64,000 nt of DNA from Dactylonectria macrodidyma (lineage: Eukaryota > Ascomycota > Sordariomycetes > Hypocreales > Nectriaceae): assembly GCA_020744425.1 (NCBI GenBank), contig JAGMUV010000009.1:1674001-1738000 (forward strand), written 5' to 3'. The position numbers and the translations under genes are program-made. Within the stretch, counting starts at the first letter, position 1; the number at the start of each line of letters is the position of its first letter. Below are positions 11,705 through 22,816 of the stretch, one piece after another. The notes below the pieces were generated by a model. That model searched no databases. It was not told where the DNA came from and saw nothing but the letters and a program-made list of their open reading frames with translations.

Positions 11705-14700
11705 TCAGAGCTCCTCCTCATCTGTACTAGTAATATCAATAGGCGTGACCAAATTGTGGCCAGCCTTGTTTTGGTTCACCATCGTCTCTTCAACAACAAT
11801 CGGGACCTGTTCGTTGTTGATAACTCTGCCACCAGCTTCTTGCTGTGGCTCTTCCTTCTTTAGCAACAGCTTCTTGGCCCCAGGTTTCGCCTTCACTGCT
11901 TGGGTCTTTCTCCGGCCCTTGGACGACGGTCGCACAGCCGTAATGACAACTTCAGGTTCTACAGTTTTTCTAGGCCTTAGTCGTCGCTTCATAGGGTTCT
12001 CGTCCTGCTCCTGTGTTGTCGCAGGAGCCTTCCGCTTCGATCCTTTCGTCTGGGTGGGTCGCGTCACAGATTCAACCACCTCTACTTCCGGAGGCACCTT
12101 CTTCGTACCAGCTTTCGAGGACGTTTTCACGGGTTCCTTCGATCCACCACGAGCAGTCTGAGATGGTGGCCCCTCAAAGGGCTTCGCAAATCTTATCTTG
12201 TGGAAGGTAGGCTGCTCCTGAGTGCGCTGGCCAGGGGCATCCGAGGAATCACCCTTACTCTATCGGGAGTCTTCTCGGTCTTGCCCAAGCTCGCCTCTCT
12301 CATGTTTGTCAGCCTTACCTCGCTTACGGGGTTGGTTCACGTTCCAGCCCCTAATCTGGGTCGGCCCTGAACTGGGTAGTGCAGCGGCGGATCCAGTTTC
12401 CTTGTGGTCATAGGGTATCGTCTTGAGCTCTGGTTTGTTTGGCCAGGCGCGGTGCGCTGGAACCGGGGCAGGCTGTAACTTTCTGTACTTATTCCCTGCG
12501 TCGGAGGATCCTGAGGGGGTAGATCGATGGCGGTGAATCGAGTTTGGGAGACCTGGCGGGGTTTCCTGGGGACTCTGAGCCATGGGGGCCATCGATGGAG
12601 GGTTTCCGTAAGTAGGTGACAGAACCTGGTGGGCATAACCCAGGCTAGGGGAGGTTATGTATCCCTGGCCGCTCGTTTGCGGGTTAGGAAGAATCCTATC
12701 TGTGACAATAGGTTGCAACGGCGGTGGCCCATGTGGCTCGGCTGTGTAACCTCGATGGTAGGGTCGAGATGGGCCCGGTGGGTAGTAAGAGCCTCCAAGA
12801 CTACTGTGGACGCCTGGCCGCATAGTGGGATCAATCATACCCTCCTCCACAGACTGATTTCGCCCTCTAGGCGGCCTCAGTGGAGGCAACGGTTCAGCGC
12901 TAGCATTGTGGGAGAAGGGGATGCGCGAGGGGGGTAAGGCTTGTGATTGATAGTGAGGAGAAGGCCCAGAGGCCGACGCCGGCGGTGCTTGCGGGCCAGG
13001 AGGCGGCTGCTGTGACCAGTACGATCGGTGGTAATCAGGGTTCTCGGCGCCGTAGGCGCTCACCCGGCGAGTGCTAAAACCAGGGTCCATTGGGCGGCCC
13101 ACTGCCATGTGAACATCGCGATGGCCTGGATTGGGATACCCACCATGCGACATGTATGCACCCTGGTCTTGGGGATGCCCTTGCTGCAGAGGGGGGGGAG
13201 GATAGTCAGATGGGCGCACGGGTTGATGTTGTGTCACGCTGTGGTCGTGGACAGGCGGGTACGGCATCACATCCGCAGGATGGGGGTGCACCGGACCGGT
13301 AGGTTGCATCGGGGGTTGCGCACGAGTCTGCGAGTGTATGTACCCTTGGGGCAGCTCAGTAGGGTTGAACCGAGAGTCCACAGGGACTTGGCTGGGTGCA
13401 ATTGGGAGGGGTTCAACACCTCGAGGTATGGTACTCCGAAGATCCGATTCAGGGGCGGTAGAGTGGTGAGTCTGCGCAGTGCCCATGCCATTGACGGCAT
13501 TTGGGTCATCCGAGGAGCTCACGACAGTGCTCAGCTGGGCGAGAAGGTTAAGCCCGAGGTGGGAGTCTGCCTCGGGAGCGGGAGGGGCGGCTGGCTTAGA
13601 GTCTGTGAAGACATCACGAATCGCGTCATAACGAGCCGGCTTGGGCGCAGGTCGCGCTGCCTTAGCCGTCTCTTGCGCTTCGAGGAAAGCACTTGCATAT
13701 GTCAAGACAGAGAGATCAGTGAATCCTCCTTCAGGCTGAACGAGCACCTCCTCTTCGACCTCTTCTTCCTCTGATTCAGACTCTTCTTCCTTAATGATGG
13801 GCCTGGATTCAAGTTCCCTAATTCCAGTACCCAATGACTTGGCTTGGAGTTCCTCATCAGGTCGGGAGTAGTCGGAAACGGAAACATCTTCGGGGTCAAT
13901 GTCATCAATCTTGCAGAAACGTCTCATGGAAGCGCCAATTTTGGCCCGCCACGGGTTGTCTTCGGAGCGACGGTGGTTTGTGACCTTGAGTAACGAACGA
14001 GAAGCGTGGTGAACTCGGCCAGATGGGTTAGCAATATAAACCACCGGCTTGCCAGGCATGACACATGGCGAAGGCTCCTCATGAACGATTGGACGGTTAG
14101 GCAGGAGGATACCGTATTTAGGATGTACGCCGTAGCGCTTAACCATATCCAGATCAAAATCCTCAGGGGTTGTGGATGAGAAGTCGTAGCCGTTGCACCA
14201 ATGATCAAAATGCATGCCGTTGCTGTTGGGAGTATCGAGATACTTGCCACGCTTCGCGCGTTGGTGGCCCTTGGTGGAATCATTTGTCGTGTCCCGGAAA
14301 CCGATCTCCCAGTCCTCGAACCAGAAAAGGTGAGGAGTTACTAAACGACTGTTGCCTCCCTTTTCTCGGAAGTTTGATCGCTGGTTGTATATGCGGAATC
14401 CATACTCATCTGGGTCCGAGATGTTCTTTGGCAGCTGAGGGCTCTTCTCGCGAGAGGGTAATTTGCCCTGGGCTTTGACAAACGACGCAGGCGTGACGCC
14501 ATTGAGGAAACTAGGCGGTTCGGGAGATGCGGGAACAGAGTCTTCGTCGCCCAGAGTTCCCTCAGGTGTATCCTCGACTTCGGCGGCCGAAGCGAGGAGG
14601 CCCTTGGCGGGAGCCGGTGCCATTGATGCGCCGAGGAGGTCCGACGTACCTCTGGTGGTCTTCTTAGGCGTGGGTTGGCCTTCGGGTTGCTCTGGGGCTC

Positions 14701-15734
14701 TCCGTTTGGTACCGCCACGACCTCTGCCTCGGCCACCCCTGGTAGGGGCGGAGGGGACTACTGTGGTTGCTGCCACGGCGGCATCGGCATCGCGGGCCTT
14801 TTGCCACATTTCGGTGCCCTCGACACGCGAAGGATAGGGCACAAGATAATTATCTTTATAGCATTCATAAATGCCAAAGTCTTTGTCAAAATGCTCATCT
14901 GAGATAACTTTGTACTCATACTGGTCATCGCGGACCTTGAATGGATGACGTGTGTCAGCAACAGATCGGAAGCGATGGTGAAGGATTCCGGAGCGGCGGA
15001 TAAAGGGAAGTGGTAAAAGACGGAGAAAGGAAGAGAGAAAAAAAAGAAAAAAAAGAGTAGACTCACATCAACAGGGAGACCTCTTGCCTGTAAAGCAGCA
15101 AGAATACGAGCACGGTTTGCTTGGCTCTGGAAGAATTGCTCTTCGATGTCGTTGAAACCATTCTGTGTGGGGTTAGATAAATTAGACGCCAGGAGCCTCA
15201 TGGAAATTTCCGTGGTTGAGGCGAACGGTCAGGTGCAAAAGGGCAAAGACATACCGCGAACTCTTGCTCGGCCACGTAATTGTCAGCGCGATACATATCC
15301 TCGGCGAGCTTAAGATCCCAGTTCAGACGGTGTTCATGTTCAGCGAGCTTGCGTTGCAGGTTGCGCTGGAGTTGGCGGATGACAGGGAAATGCTCATCCG
15401 CGTGTTTGTAGGTGTCAGGGTTCTGGATGGCCTCGTCGATACTGCGCTCGGCGAGCTCCTGCAACGCCGGCTTGAGCGCATGTGCAACGGCTTGATAAGT
15501 GGCTTTGAGGTGCCTCTGACGCTCATAGGCGGCCTGGACGCGTGAGTCCGAGAAGTTCTTGGCTCGGCCTCTTCGCGATCCGCCGCGACCGGTCTTGGTG
15601 GCAGCAGTCTTGGCCACGGCAGCACTAGAACCACCACGGCCACCACCACGACCTCGTCCACCGCGACCTCGTCCACCACGGCCTCGGCCGCGAGTGGCAG
15701 GTTCTCTCGCAGGGGACTCGTTCTCAGCAGGCAT
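11705..15734 (-). CDS. Large RGG-rich nuclear-type protein; in-frame stop near 3' end
   Basis: Exon 1 (15734-15255) encodes a leader of RGRGG repeats and then a helical region (QAAYERQRHLKATYQAV...). Exon 2 (15162-15067) encodes NGFNDIEEQFFQSQANR. Exon 3 starts at 14935 (VRDDQYEYKVISDEHFDKDF) and stays open to a TAG at 12262-12260, giving 1083 residues. Phases agree at each junction. Exon 3 has another RGRGRGG patch near residue 230, a conserved-looking core (RIYNQRSNFREKGGNSRLV, HLFWFEDWEIGFRD, HFDHWCNGYDF), an acidic stretch and a long Pro/Gln-rich tail. After the TAG the same frame stays open for 184 more codons to 11705, Lys/Arg-rich and ending in acidic residues. An 81-base intron (12340-12260, donor GTGAAC) would remove the stop in phase and give 1241 residues. 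RNA- or chromatin-binding is inferred from composition only; I do not recognise the family. Confidence 0.75.
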
Positions 15735-18091
15735 AGCTGATGAGGCGGAGGCGGGTCATGTAGATGATGTTGAGAGAATGGTTAAGCGGCAAGCCGGGGG
15801 CAAAGCTTTAGGTGAGAGTGAGAGAATGGCGCGCCGACGACGGGCAGCAAGGGAGAGGAAAAACAAGAAGGTCCCGAAGCCCCGAAGCAGACAGCGAGAC
15901 TAGGACAGGGCCGCGTAAGATGAAGAGGCCCCGGATGTGGTGGTGCGTGGGGGGAGGAGAGGGAGAAGGTGAAGTTGCAAGAGAAGGGCCGGCGATGGAG
16001 AAGTAGAGAGAGAGCGGTACGTATAGGTGAGGTTGAGGGTGAGGGTTAGAAGTTTTTGCCCATCGGCAGGCGGCAGTAACAACGGCAGCGCGCGCGTGGC
16101 AGAATCAGCTGCAGAATCAGATTTCAGAGCAGTCTTTGATAGCAGCGGCGACGGTGACAGTGATGACCTGCTATCGTGGTTGTGGTGCTGCGCGCGGGTT
16201 CAATGAGACGGAAAAGAGCGTCGAGCTTCAAGTTTCAGTGACCCTTTTTTCGCTCTGCATCAATAATACCAATGCAGAATGGAGCACAATGAATGAATGG
16301 CAGCGGCAGAGACAGAGGAGCGCCAGCCCGAGCCACAGCCTTGGCCCCCCAGCCCGAGGGGTGACCCACAGCAAAGGCCCCAGCAGGGCTCCCCAGGCCA
16401 CCCATCCGCTGTAAGTCCACTGGAAGCCACCCTGGCCCAGCGAAGCCAACAGGGGGTGTGACGGGTCCCAGAGCCACTGGGGGTCGCCCCGTCCACCAGC
16501 CACGCCCCGACTAAGGGGCCCTAAGCCTCTTCAGGGACGATTGTTGTGATTTAGGGCTGCATGATTGGTCCGGAAACCTTGTTTTTCCGATCGCCGCTGA
16601 TGCGCAACCCCTGCACTTCTCGCCTGAAAGGTACCAGGGACCTGCAAGGAGTTCTCCGGATTCCCTCGGCGCGGCTGGGCAGCACTCGTTGGCATTACTC
16701 ACTGTGAACACGTTATTTGGTTCCCGATGCAAGCGTGTTTGCAGCCATCCACGTGCTTGCGCTCTACAGTGAATCGAATTTTGTTTTATTAGGCTCTTTG
16801 ATTCCGCTCACTATTTTAAATGGCCAAACACAGGATACAGATCTATTGTGCCTAGTTGTTGCGTAGCTTTTAGAACCTTTTTTTTTTTCTTATTGTTGTT
16901 CATGTTAGTCCCGGCTGTTTAGACAACGAGCAGGAATGGGCTGATGCTACGGCTCCGAGCTTGACCGTCACTCACTCGCACGAGACCCAATCCCAAAACT
17001 TGACTGTACTCAGCTGCGGGGGGTGCCATTACACTGTTGCACAGCCAAGGCCTGTACCTCGACCGTTTGCTTCTTCTGTGGCTCTCGTTGCGCCGTGGCA
17101 ACCTGGACCACTCATCAATGAGCGGCGGTGGAGACTCAAGGCACACACCACCAGTTCCACTATCTTTCGGAGGTTCGGGCAACCTACGGCATACAGTCAC
17201 AAGATCTCAGACCGCCAATGGTGTGCTGATAGAATGAAAATCTCTCAGGAGTATGGACTGGTCGGGTGCATACTGTCTTGTCTCGTTCAAACCGGCACCA
17301 CTGTGGCTGGTTGCTCCTTTTGGGGGTCTTGCAAGTCTACTAGTTTGGTTTGGCCATCCATCCAGGTAACGCGGTGCACGCACTACGTACCCATTGTTCC
17401 GTGCTGAAGTCGTAGGTAATTAATGAATTGAGCAGTTATGGGGCTAGCTGGGTGCAGCCATGAACTGTCTCGCCTCTCTGTGTTGTCGTGGCTTCTCACC
17501 CAGAATGTTTCGTCGTAGCACCCCTAAAAACTGAACTTTGTACATACCCGTAGCTGACGCCAGCCATCCCGCCATCCCTGTGTGCTACATACAGTCTACA
17601 GTACATACCTAGGTAGGTACAGTACACGTACCCATAATCACAATCGGCAACTGAATCAATACCCGTCAGCTTTTGCCCTGATCTTCCGTCAAGTACCAGA
17701 TACATGTCCTGATTGGCGGCGCCTGCTGTGCTCCGCACTTGCACAAGGCTGCGCAGCCAAATCTAACCGCGGTGGGCGCTCCCGAGCTGCCGGGGGGAGC
17801 TAGTACAGTAAGGTAACGGTGCGTCCAGACGGCTGGCCAATCATTGTGCATCGTCCCAACGTGAGACGAGATAAATTAGACGCAGTAGAAGAAAAAAAAA
17901 AGGTTGATTCTCCCGCGCCGTTCACGTGCTGCGCTGCCATTTGAGCCTCCGTCTTGCCCTGCGCAAAGTGACGTTGTGCCGAGTGCATCCCGTCCTGTCC
18001 CACGTTTCAGCATCCCATCTCCTGCACCTCATCTCTCTGCATCTAACCTCTTGCATCTCACCTATTGCATTCCCACGCCGTCAACGTCGTA
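15735..18091. other. Intergenic region between divergent genes
   Basis: GC-rich sequence (about 15740-16740) gives several short overlapping frames on one strand, with no domain signal. It is followed by AT-richer sequence with TACCTAGGTAGGTA near 17607-17622. The last 150 bases are CT-rich and are probably the 5' leader of BMT5. Confidence 0.6.
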
Positions 18092-19159
18092 ATGGGTGGC
18101 AAGAGGCGCAAGCTGCTGCAGTTGCATGGGCCCCCAAGAGCAGGAAGCCGTGTGCAAAAGCTCTCGCGCCGCAAGCCATCGCAATCCTCCGCCAATAGCC
18201 CCGCCAAGAAGCACAAGCAGGAGCATCGTCATGAGAAGCCCACCATTCCCTTTGAGCCGCACCATCGCATTCTTCTGATTGGTGAGGGGGACCTAAGCTT
18301 TTCTGCTTCCATCATTGAGCATCATGGCTGCACCAATGTCACCGCGACTGTCCTAGAAAAGGATGCAGCGGAGCTTCTCGACAAGTACCCCCACGTCGCG
18401 GACAATACTGCCGTGATTCGTGGGGAGAAGCGCAAATCCAACGACCAGGACGAGGATGCCAATGGCAAACATGATCACAAGAAGGAGGGTGACGAAGATG
18501 TTGAAAGTAATAACGGCGCCGAGGACACATCCAACGACGACAATGACGACAATCAAGATGGCGACGACCAGGACGAAGACGAAGACGAAGACGGAGACGA
18601 AGACGGTTTTTACGACGATAATCACACCGATGGTCCCAGGCCCAATCGCATAACAGCACCCAGCAACAACAAACTTCTCTACAACATCGATGCCACGAAA
18701 CTCCCTGTCTCTCTCACCCGCACCCCCTACGACCGCATCATCTTCAACTTCCCCCACGTCGGCGGCAAGTCCACCGATGTCAACCGCCAGGTCCGCCACA
18801 ACCAATCCCTCCTGGTCGCCTTCTTCCAACGCGCTCTCCCGGCCCTCGCACGCCGCGGCGCCATCATCATCACTCTCTTTGAGGGCGAGCCCTACACGCT
18901 CTGGAATGTCCGTGACCTAGCCCGCCACGCCGGACTTCACGTCGAGCGCTCTTTTCTCTTCCAGCCCGCCGTCTACCCGGGGTACCGGCACGCCCGCACC
19001 CTCGGCGTTGTGCGCAATGCCGAGGGCAAGGCGACAGGCGGCGGCTGGAGAGGCGAGGAGAGGGTTGCCAGGAGTTATGTGTTCAAGAGAAAGGAAGACA
19101 TCATTCCGGAGGGCAAGAAAAGACCCAGAGATGATTCTTCGGACGATGAAGGTAATTGA
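18092..19159 (+). CDS. BMT5: 25S rRNA (uridine-N3) methyltransferase, Bmt5 type
   Basis: A single exon encodes 355 residues. The start is the ATG at 18092 (MGGKRRK); the frame stays open a little further upstream but without an ATG. The protein belongs to the DUF2431/Bmt5-like family of SAM-dependent methyltransferases that modify a uridine of large-subunit rRNA in the nucleolus. Visible signatures are RILLIGEGDLSF (residues 59-70, SAM-binding loop) and YDRIIFNFPHVGGKSTDVNR (213-232) followed by HNQSLL. A basic N-terminal tail fits nucleolar targeting. A strongly acidic insert at about 113-180, rich in Asp/Glu/Asn, separates the two halves of the fold and makes the protein slightly longer than the yeast one. 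The gene converges on SET2, with 821 bases between the stops. Confidence 0.93.
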   Translation: MGGKRRKLLQLHGPPRAGSRVQKLSRRKPSQSSANSPAKKHKQEHRHEKPTIPFEPHHRILLIGEGDLSFSASIIEHHGCTNVTATVLEKDAAELLDKYPHVADNTAVIRGEKRKSNDQDEDANGKHDHKKEGDEDVESNNGAEDTSNDDNDDNQDGDDQDEDEDEDGDEDGFYDDNHTDGPRPNRITAPSNNKLLYNIDATKLPVSLTRTPYDRIIFNFPHVGGKSTDVNRQVRHNQSLLVAFFQRALPALARRGAIIITLFEGEPYTLWNVRDLARHAGLHVERSFLFQPAVYPGYRHARTLGVVRNAEGKATGGGWRGEERVARSYVFKRKEDIIPEGKKRPRDDSSDDEGN

Positions 19160-19980
19160 GAAACTGGCAAAATTGATACCCAATGTTCATTTTGCCTGCC
19201 TAAGACAAGGCACAATCCATACTGGGTGGCTAGAAGAAAATTAGAGTGGCCTCCAATGAGAGATTGAAGTTCGCATATGGCGGCGTAGGACGGCATGATA
19301 CCATCACGTACAACTCTAGAGCATAGACAGCATTTGATATTAAATATGGCATAGTTAATTGGTCGTCAACCATATAAGCACACCAGCCAAAGGTTCCATG
19401 TCTCATGATTCTCCTTCCTTTCAAGGGTATCTCATCCGTTCAACCTGATCCCAGCAGCAAGAATCCATGTGTTCTCCAACGTTAACTATTGGCCTAGCGC
19501 GCACCATAGCTAACCCCCTCATCCATTCCAACACGAGTATTTTTGACGCTGTGATTGCATACCCGGCCAAGTAGATGCGCACGGGTTCGTCATTGGGAGT
19601 GAAGGCCAATCCTTAGAATGCGACCCAAAATTAGCTGAGCTAGAGGCCTCATGATTGCGCCGCTCCCTCAGACACATAGCAAAGATCGTACAACGAAAGC
19701 CCTCCTCCGTGATGGATGTGTGTTTCCTGGGGAAAATGCCTGCCTTTATATAGTAATTGTACAATGCGCCACCACTGGTATTGGTCCTGCAACTCCCAAA
19801 ATGCAGATGAAAGATGTATCTCTCGGAATTATATGGTCCCAACCCAGCTCCAGGTCTATTATAACCCTTCGTACCTCGGGATCCCTATTATCAACTCCTG
19901 TTCCGGGCACCTTGCGCGGTTATTCATTGTGAATGCATTGATTTGTGATGCCGGCGCCTCTCCTTAGTTTCAGCTTGACT
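19160..19980. other. 3' flanks of convergent BMT5 and SET2
   Basis: AT-richer non-coding sequence with no supported gene. Frames of up to 107 codons on either strand overlap each other and show no domain pattern. Confidence 0.6.
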
Positions 19981-22816
19981 TCAAGGCCCGGCCAGGGCGT
20001 CATCCAAGCCCTTCTTCCTGTTGGCTTCATCCTCAAGTCGTTGGGCTTCCTCGTTTTCCCTCATAAGTGCTTCCTCTTGTTCCCGTAGAGCTTGCTGCTC
20101 TGCGCCCATATTATCATCCATGTCCGACTCTGGAGGCGGTGGTGGTGGTGGGGGAGGACTTGCGTCGTCCAAATCGTCTTCTCTTGGTCTCTTTCTCAAC
20201 GGGCCATCAGACGGCGTGAGACTCGGAGAGTCTACCACCTCAGTCTCGCGTTTTCGCTTACGATCAGGACTCCCTGAAGATTCAGCTGCATCGTTATCGG
20301 ACAAAATCATGTCTGCACCATTCCCCCCTATAGTCCCATCCACTTTCGATTGAAGGGAGCCAAAGGAACTACCAGCACCGTCATCGGGTCTGAAGTTATC
20401 GCGGGGTACTCGTGAAACTTGTACTGGTTTCTGTGTCTCCCGGGCAGCTTTTCTTTGCTGGTGTTCAGTGTACTTCTCCAGCGCCCGGTCGAGAAAGTCG
20501 TTGACATATTTCTTCATCTTCTTGGCTTGCTTGTCGCTGAGGGCTGCGCTTGGATCTCCAACCCTGTCGTTCTTGTAATCCGACGCCACAAGCTTCTTCG
20601 CAACGTCCTTGCCAAGCCGCTTCAGCTCCTCTTTGGGAAGCTTGTGGTGAAACTTGTCCAGGACATGTTTAATGTGAGGGAAGAGCTGGATTGTGTTAGA
20701 ATGGGGCCAGCATTAATATGGGGAGGCAAACATACCGTGTTCTCGTATATCTTCATTTGTTTTTCGATAGGCAAGACTCGCCATTTCTCCTTCTTGGAAT
20801 CTTTGACGGGAGTCTCTGCCGCTTTCGGCGTAAGTGATGCAGAATGTCTGGGTGTCCCATCCTTGGTGACTCGGTCGATGATACTTTGGATCATGAGTTG
20901 CTCCTGCATGGCCTTGGACGGTGCCTTCGGGGTGTTATCGGTCGCCGGTTGCGTTGGCTTCTGCCACGTCGTAGTTCCTTGCTTCGTGTAGAAGTAGGTA
21001 TTACCTCCAGCGTCTTTCGCAGTAAACCAACCCTGAGGAAGTGGAGCATTGAAACCTTGCCGGCGCGGCCGAACACCATTATTGAAGAATGCGTTGTTTC
21101 GCTGTGGCACAGTATTCCGAGGTCCCTTGGGCGCATCGATTGTCATGGGTGATGCTGTTTTAGAAGTGGGTTGAACAGGCTCTTCCTCTCGTCCTTGCCC
21201 CCGTCGATCTTCGAAGGAGTTTGCAGTCGGTGCGTTTGGGTCAAACTTGCGGCGTCGTATGCGGTACGCAACCTCCAGCTTACTCCAATCATCTAGGAGC
21301 TTCTTAGATTTGCTCGACACATCTTCGTGTTCGGAGTGGGTTAGTCCTTCAACCGTAGTCTCAATCTTGGAGTCCTGAATCTTGTTCCTCGTCAGGCGCG
21401 GGAACTTATCAAGAATCGACAAGACCTGGAGAACAACGTTATGATCATCGATGAAGGTGTTGAGAGTTGTTTTCAGGATTTGATAGGCATGCATCCGCAT
21501 CACAACATGCATGACGCGATCCTCGTCACACTGCTCGATACGCTCCAGCAACTTGACAGCGATCCATTTCTCCTTACACTGCATGAGGGCGGCCATGACC
21601 TTTCGAGTGTCCTCTTCATCCAGGCTGCGTGGCTTGATGCTGTTAACGTACTCTTCATCATCTTCCTCGGGCCGCTTCTTCCGAGGCTTCTTCGCGACTG
21701 ATGTATCCCAGCCATCCGCGCCGTCGATACCAAGTGCTTCAACGGTCGCCGCAGGGAGCTTGGTGGCACGCTCAGTTTGGGTCTTGCCACCAATAAATCC
21801 GACACAATTGGGCTCTCCGCAGTAACAGGGCTGAGGGTCTGCGCCGTAGCGGTCGACGTTATAGTTGAAAACGAGCTCCTCACCTGCTTGGACTTTGCGT
21901 GAGGTGAAAATGCCCATCCGAAGCTTGTCGCCAACCACCCATTTGTCGACGTAGCAATTTGGATTGCAGGAATGGTTGCAGAAACGACCAAGGTTACCCT
22001 TCTTCGTCGCATCGACAAATTCGCTCTTGTTCAGCGACATGAAGTAAAAATGCTTGATGCCCTCATCGTCGTACTGCATCATTCGTCGGCGGAAGGTGGG
22101 TTCGTTGATGACCTCGCCAATGTACTCAAACACGAAGTCATTAGCCTGCAAGTCGGAATCGGTGCGAAGACCGAATCCCTTCTTCTCGGTCTTGATAACT
22201 GAAACATTGGCGTACTGCTTGCGCTGGAATCGTTGGTTCTGGCAGCCACCGCCACAATTTCCAGCGTCACCACTGCACTCCATCTTGGTAGCTCGGTTGA
22301 TGCAGTCTGAATCCTCGCCACAAGCAAAGTTTTCGCCATCCCCTAAATTTGGTGAGTTAGCAGTCCATCGCAATCTACAGTCGGTGAAGGTGTGGGAGGG
22401 ATGGGATCGGTCCACGTACGCCAGTCATCTCGGCAATCACAGTCCAAAGCATCGTTGTCTGTGGATCCGAGGTGCTTCGAGCCATAGAGGCAGTCGGGGA
22501 TGATCTGGAAAGCCTTGCGGGATTCGGCGGTGACGTCGGGGAGCTGAGTGTAGAGGACGTGTTCGCGCTTGACTGCCAATTTCTGCGACGCCTTTCGCGA
22601 CAGCCCAGCGGCCTTGGTCGACGATGGTGTCTCAGCGCTTCCGCTGCGTGATTTGAGGCTGTCCTGCGACAATGCTGGAGACTGAGAACCGACATGACTA
22701 TCGTTGGGCGTGGGAATGGAAGCGCTCCTCTCCTGCTTCAGGCGCGCGCCGTTCGCGCCGCCCTCCTCTAGCTTGATTTCCCCCATTTTGCCAGTCGTAT
22801 ACTCGTCATCCTCCAT
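19981..22816 (-). CDS. SET2: Histone H3 lysine-36 methyltransferase Set2, three exons
   Basis: Exons 22816-22420, 22342-20736 and 20685-19981 join in phase to give 902 residues. Donors are GTACGT and GTATGT. Domains in order are: AWS cysteine cluster (about 124-172, with CDCRDDW and [10 protein letters not shown]); SET (about 175-295, with [24 protein letters not shown] and [10 protein letters not shown]); post-SET ([11 protein letters not shown], about 306-316); a helical middle region; WW domain (LPQGW...TTTWQKP, about 567-596); and an SRI domain split by intron 2 that would bind the phosphorylated polymerase II tail. The C-terminal end has a run of nine prolines and a Glu-rich helix. All catalytic SET motifs are intact. 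Set2 methylates H3K36 co-transcriptionally. Its upstream neighbour at 26742 is far away and divergent. Confidence 0.97.

Noticed and set aside
16228..16503. Three overlapping minus-strand frames of 78-91 codons near 16.3 kb
   Set aside because: All three frames are open together because the DNA is GC-rich; none has a recognisable motif.
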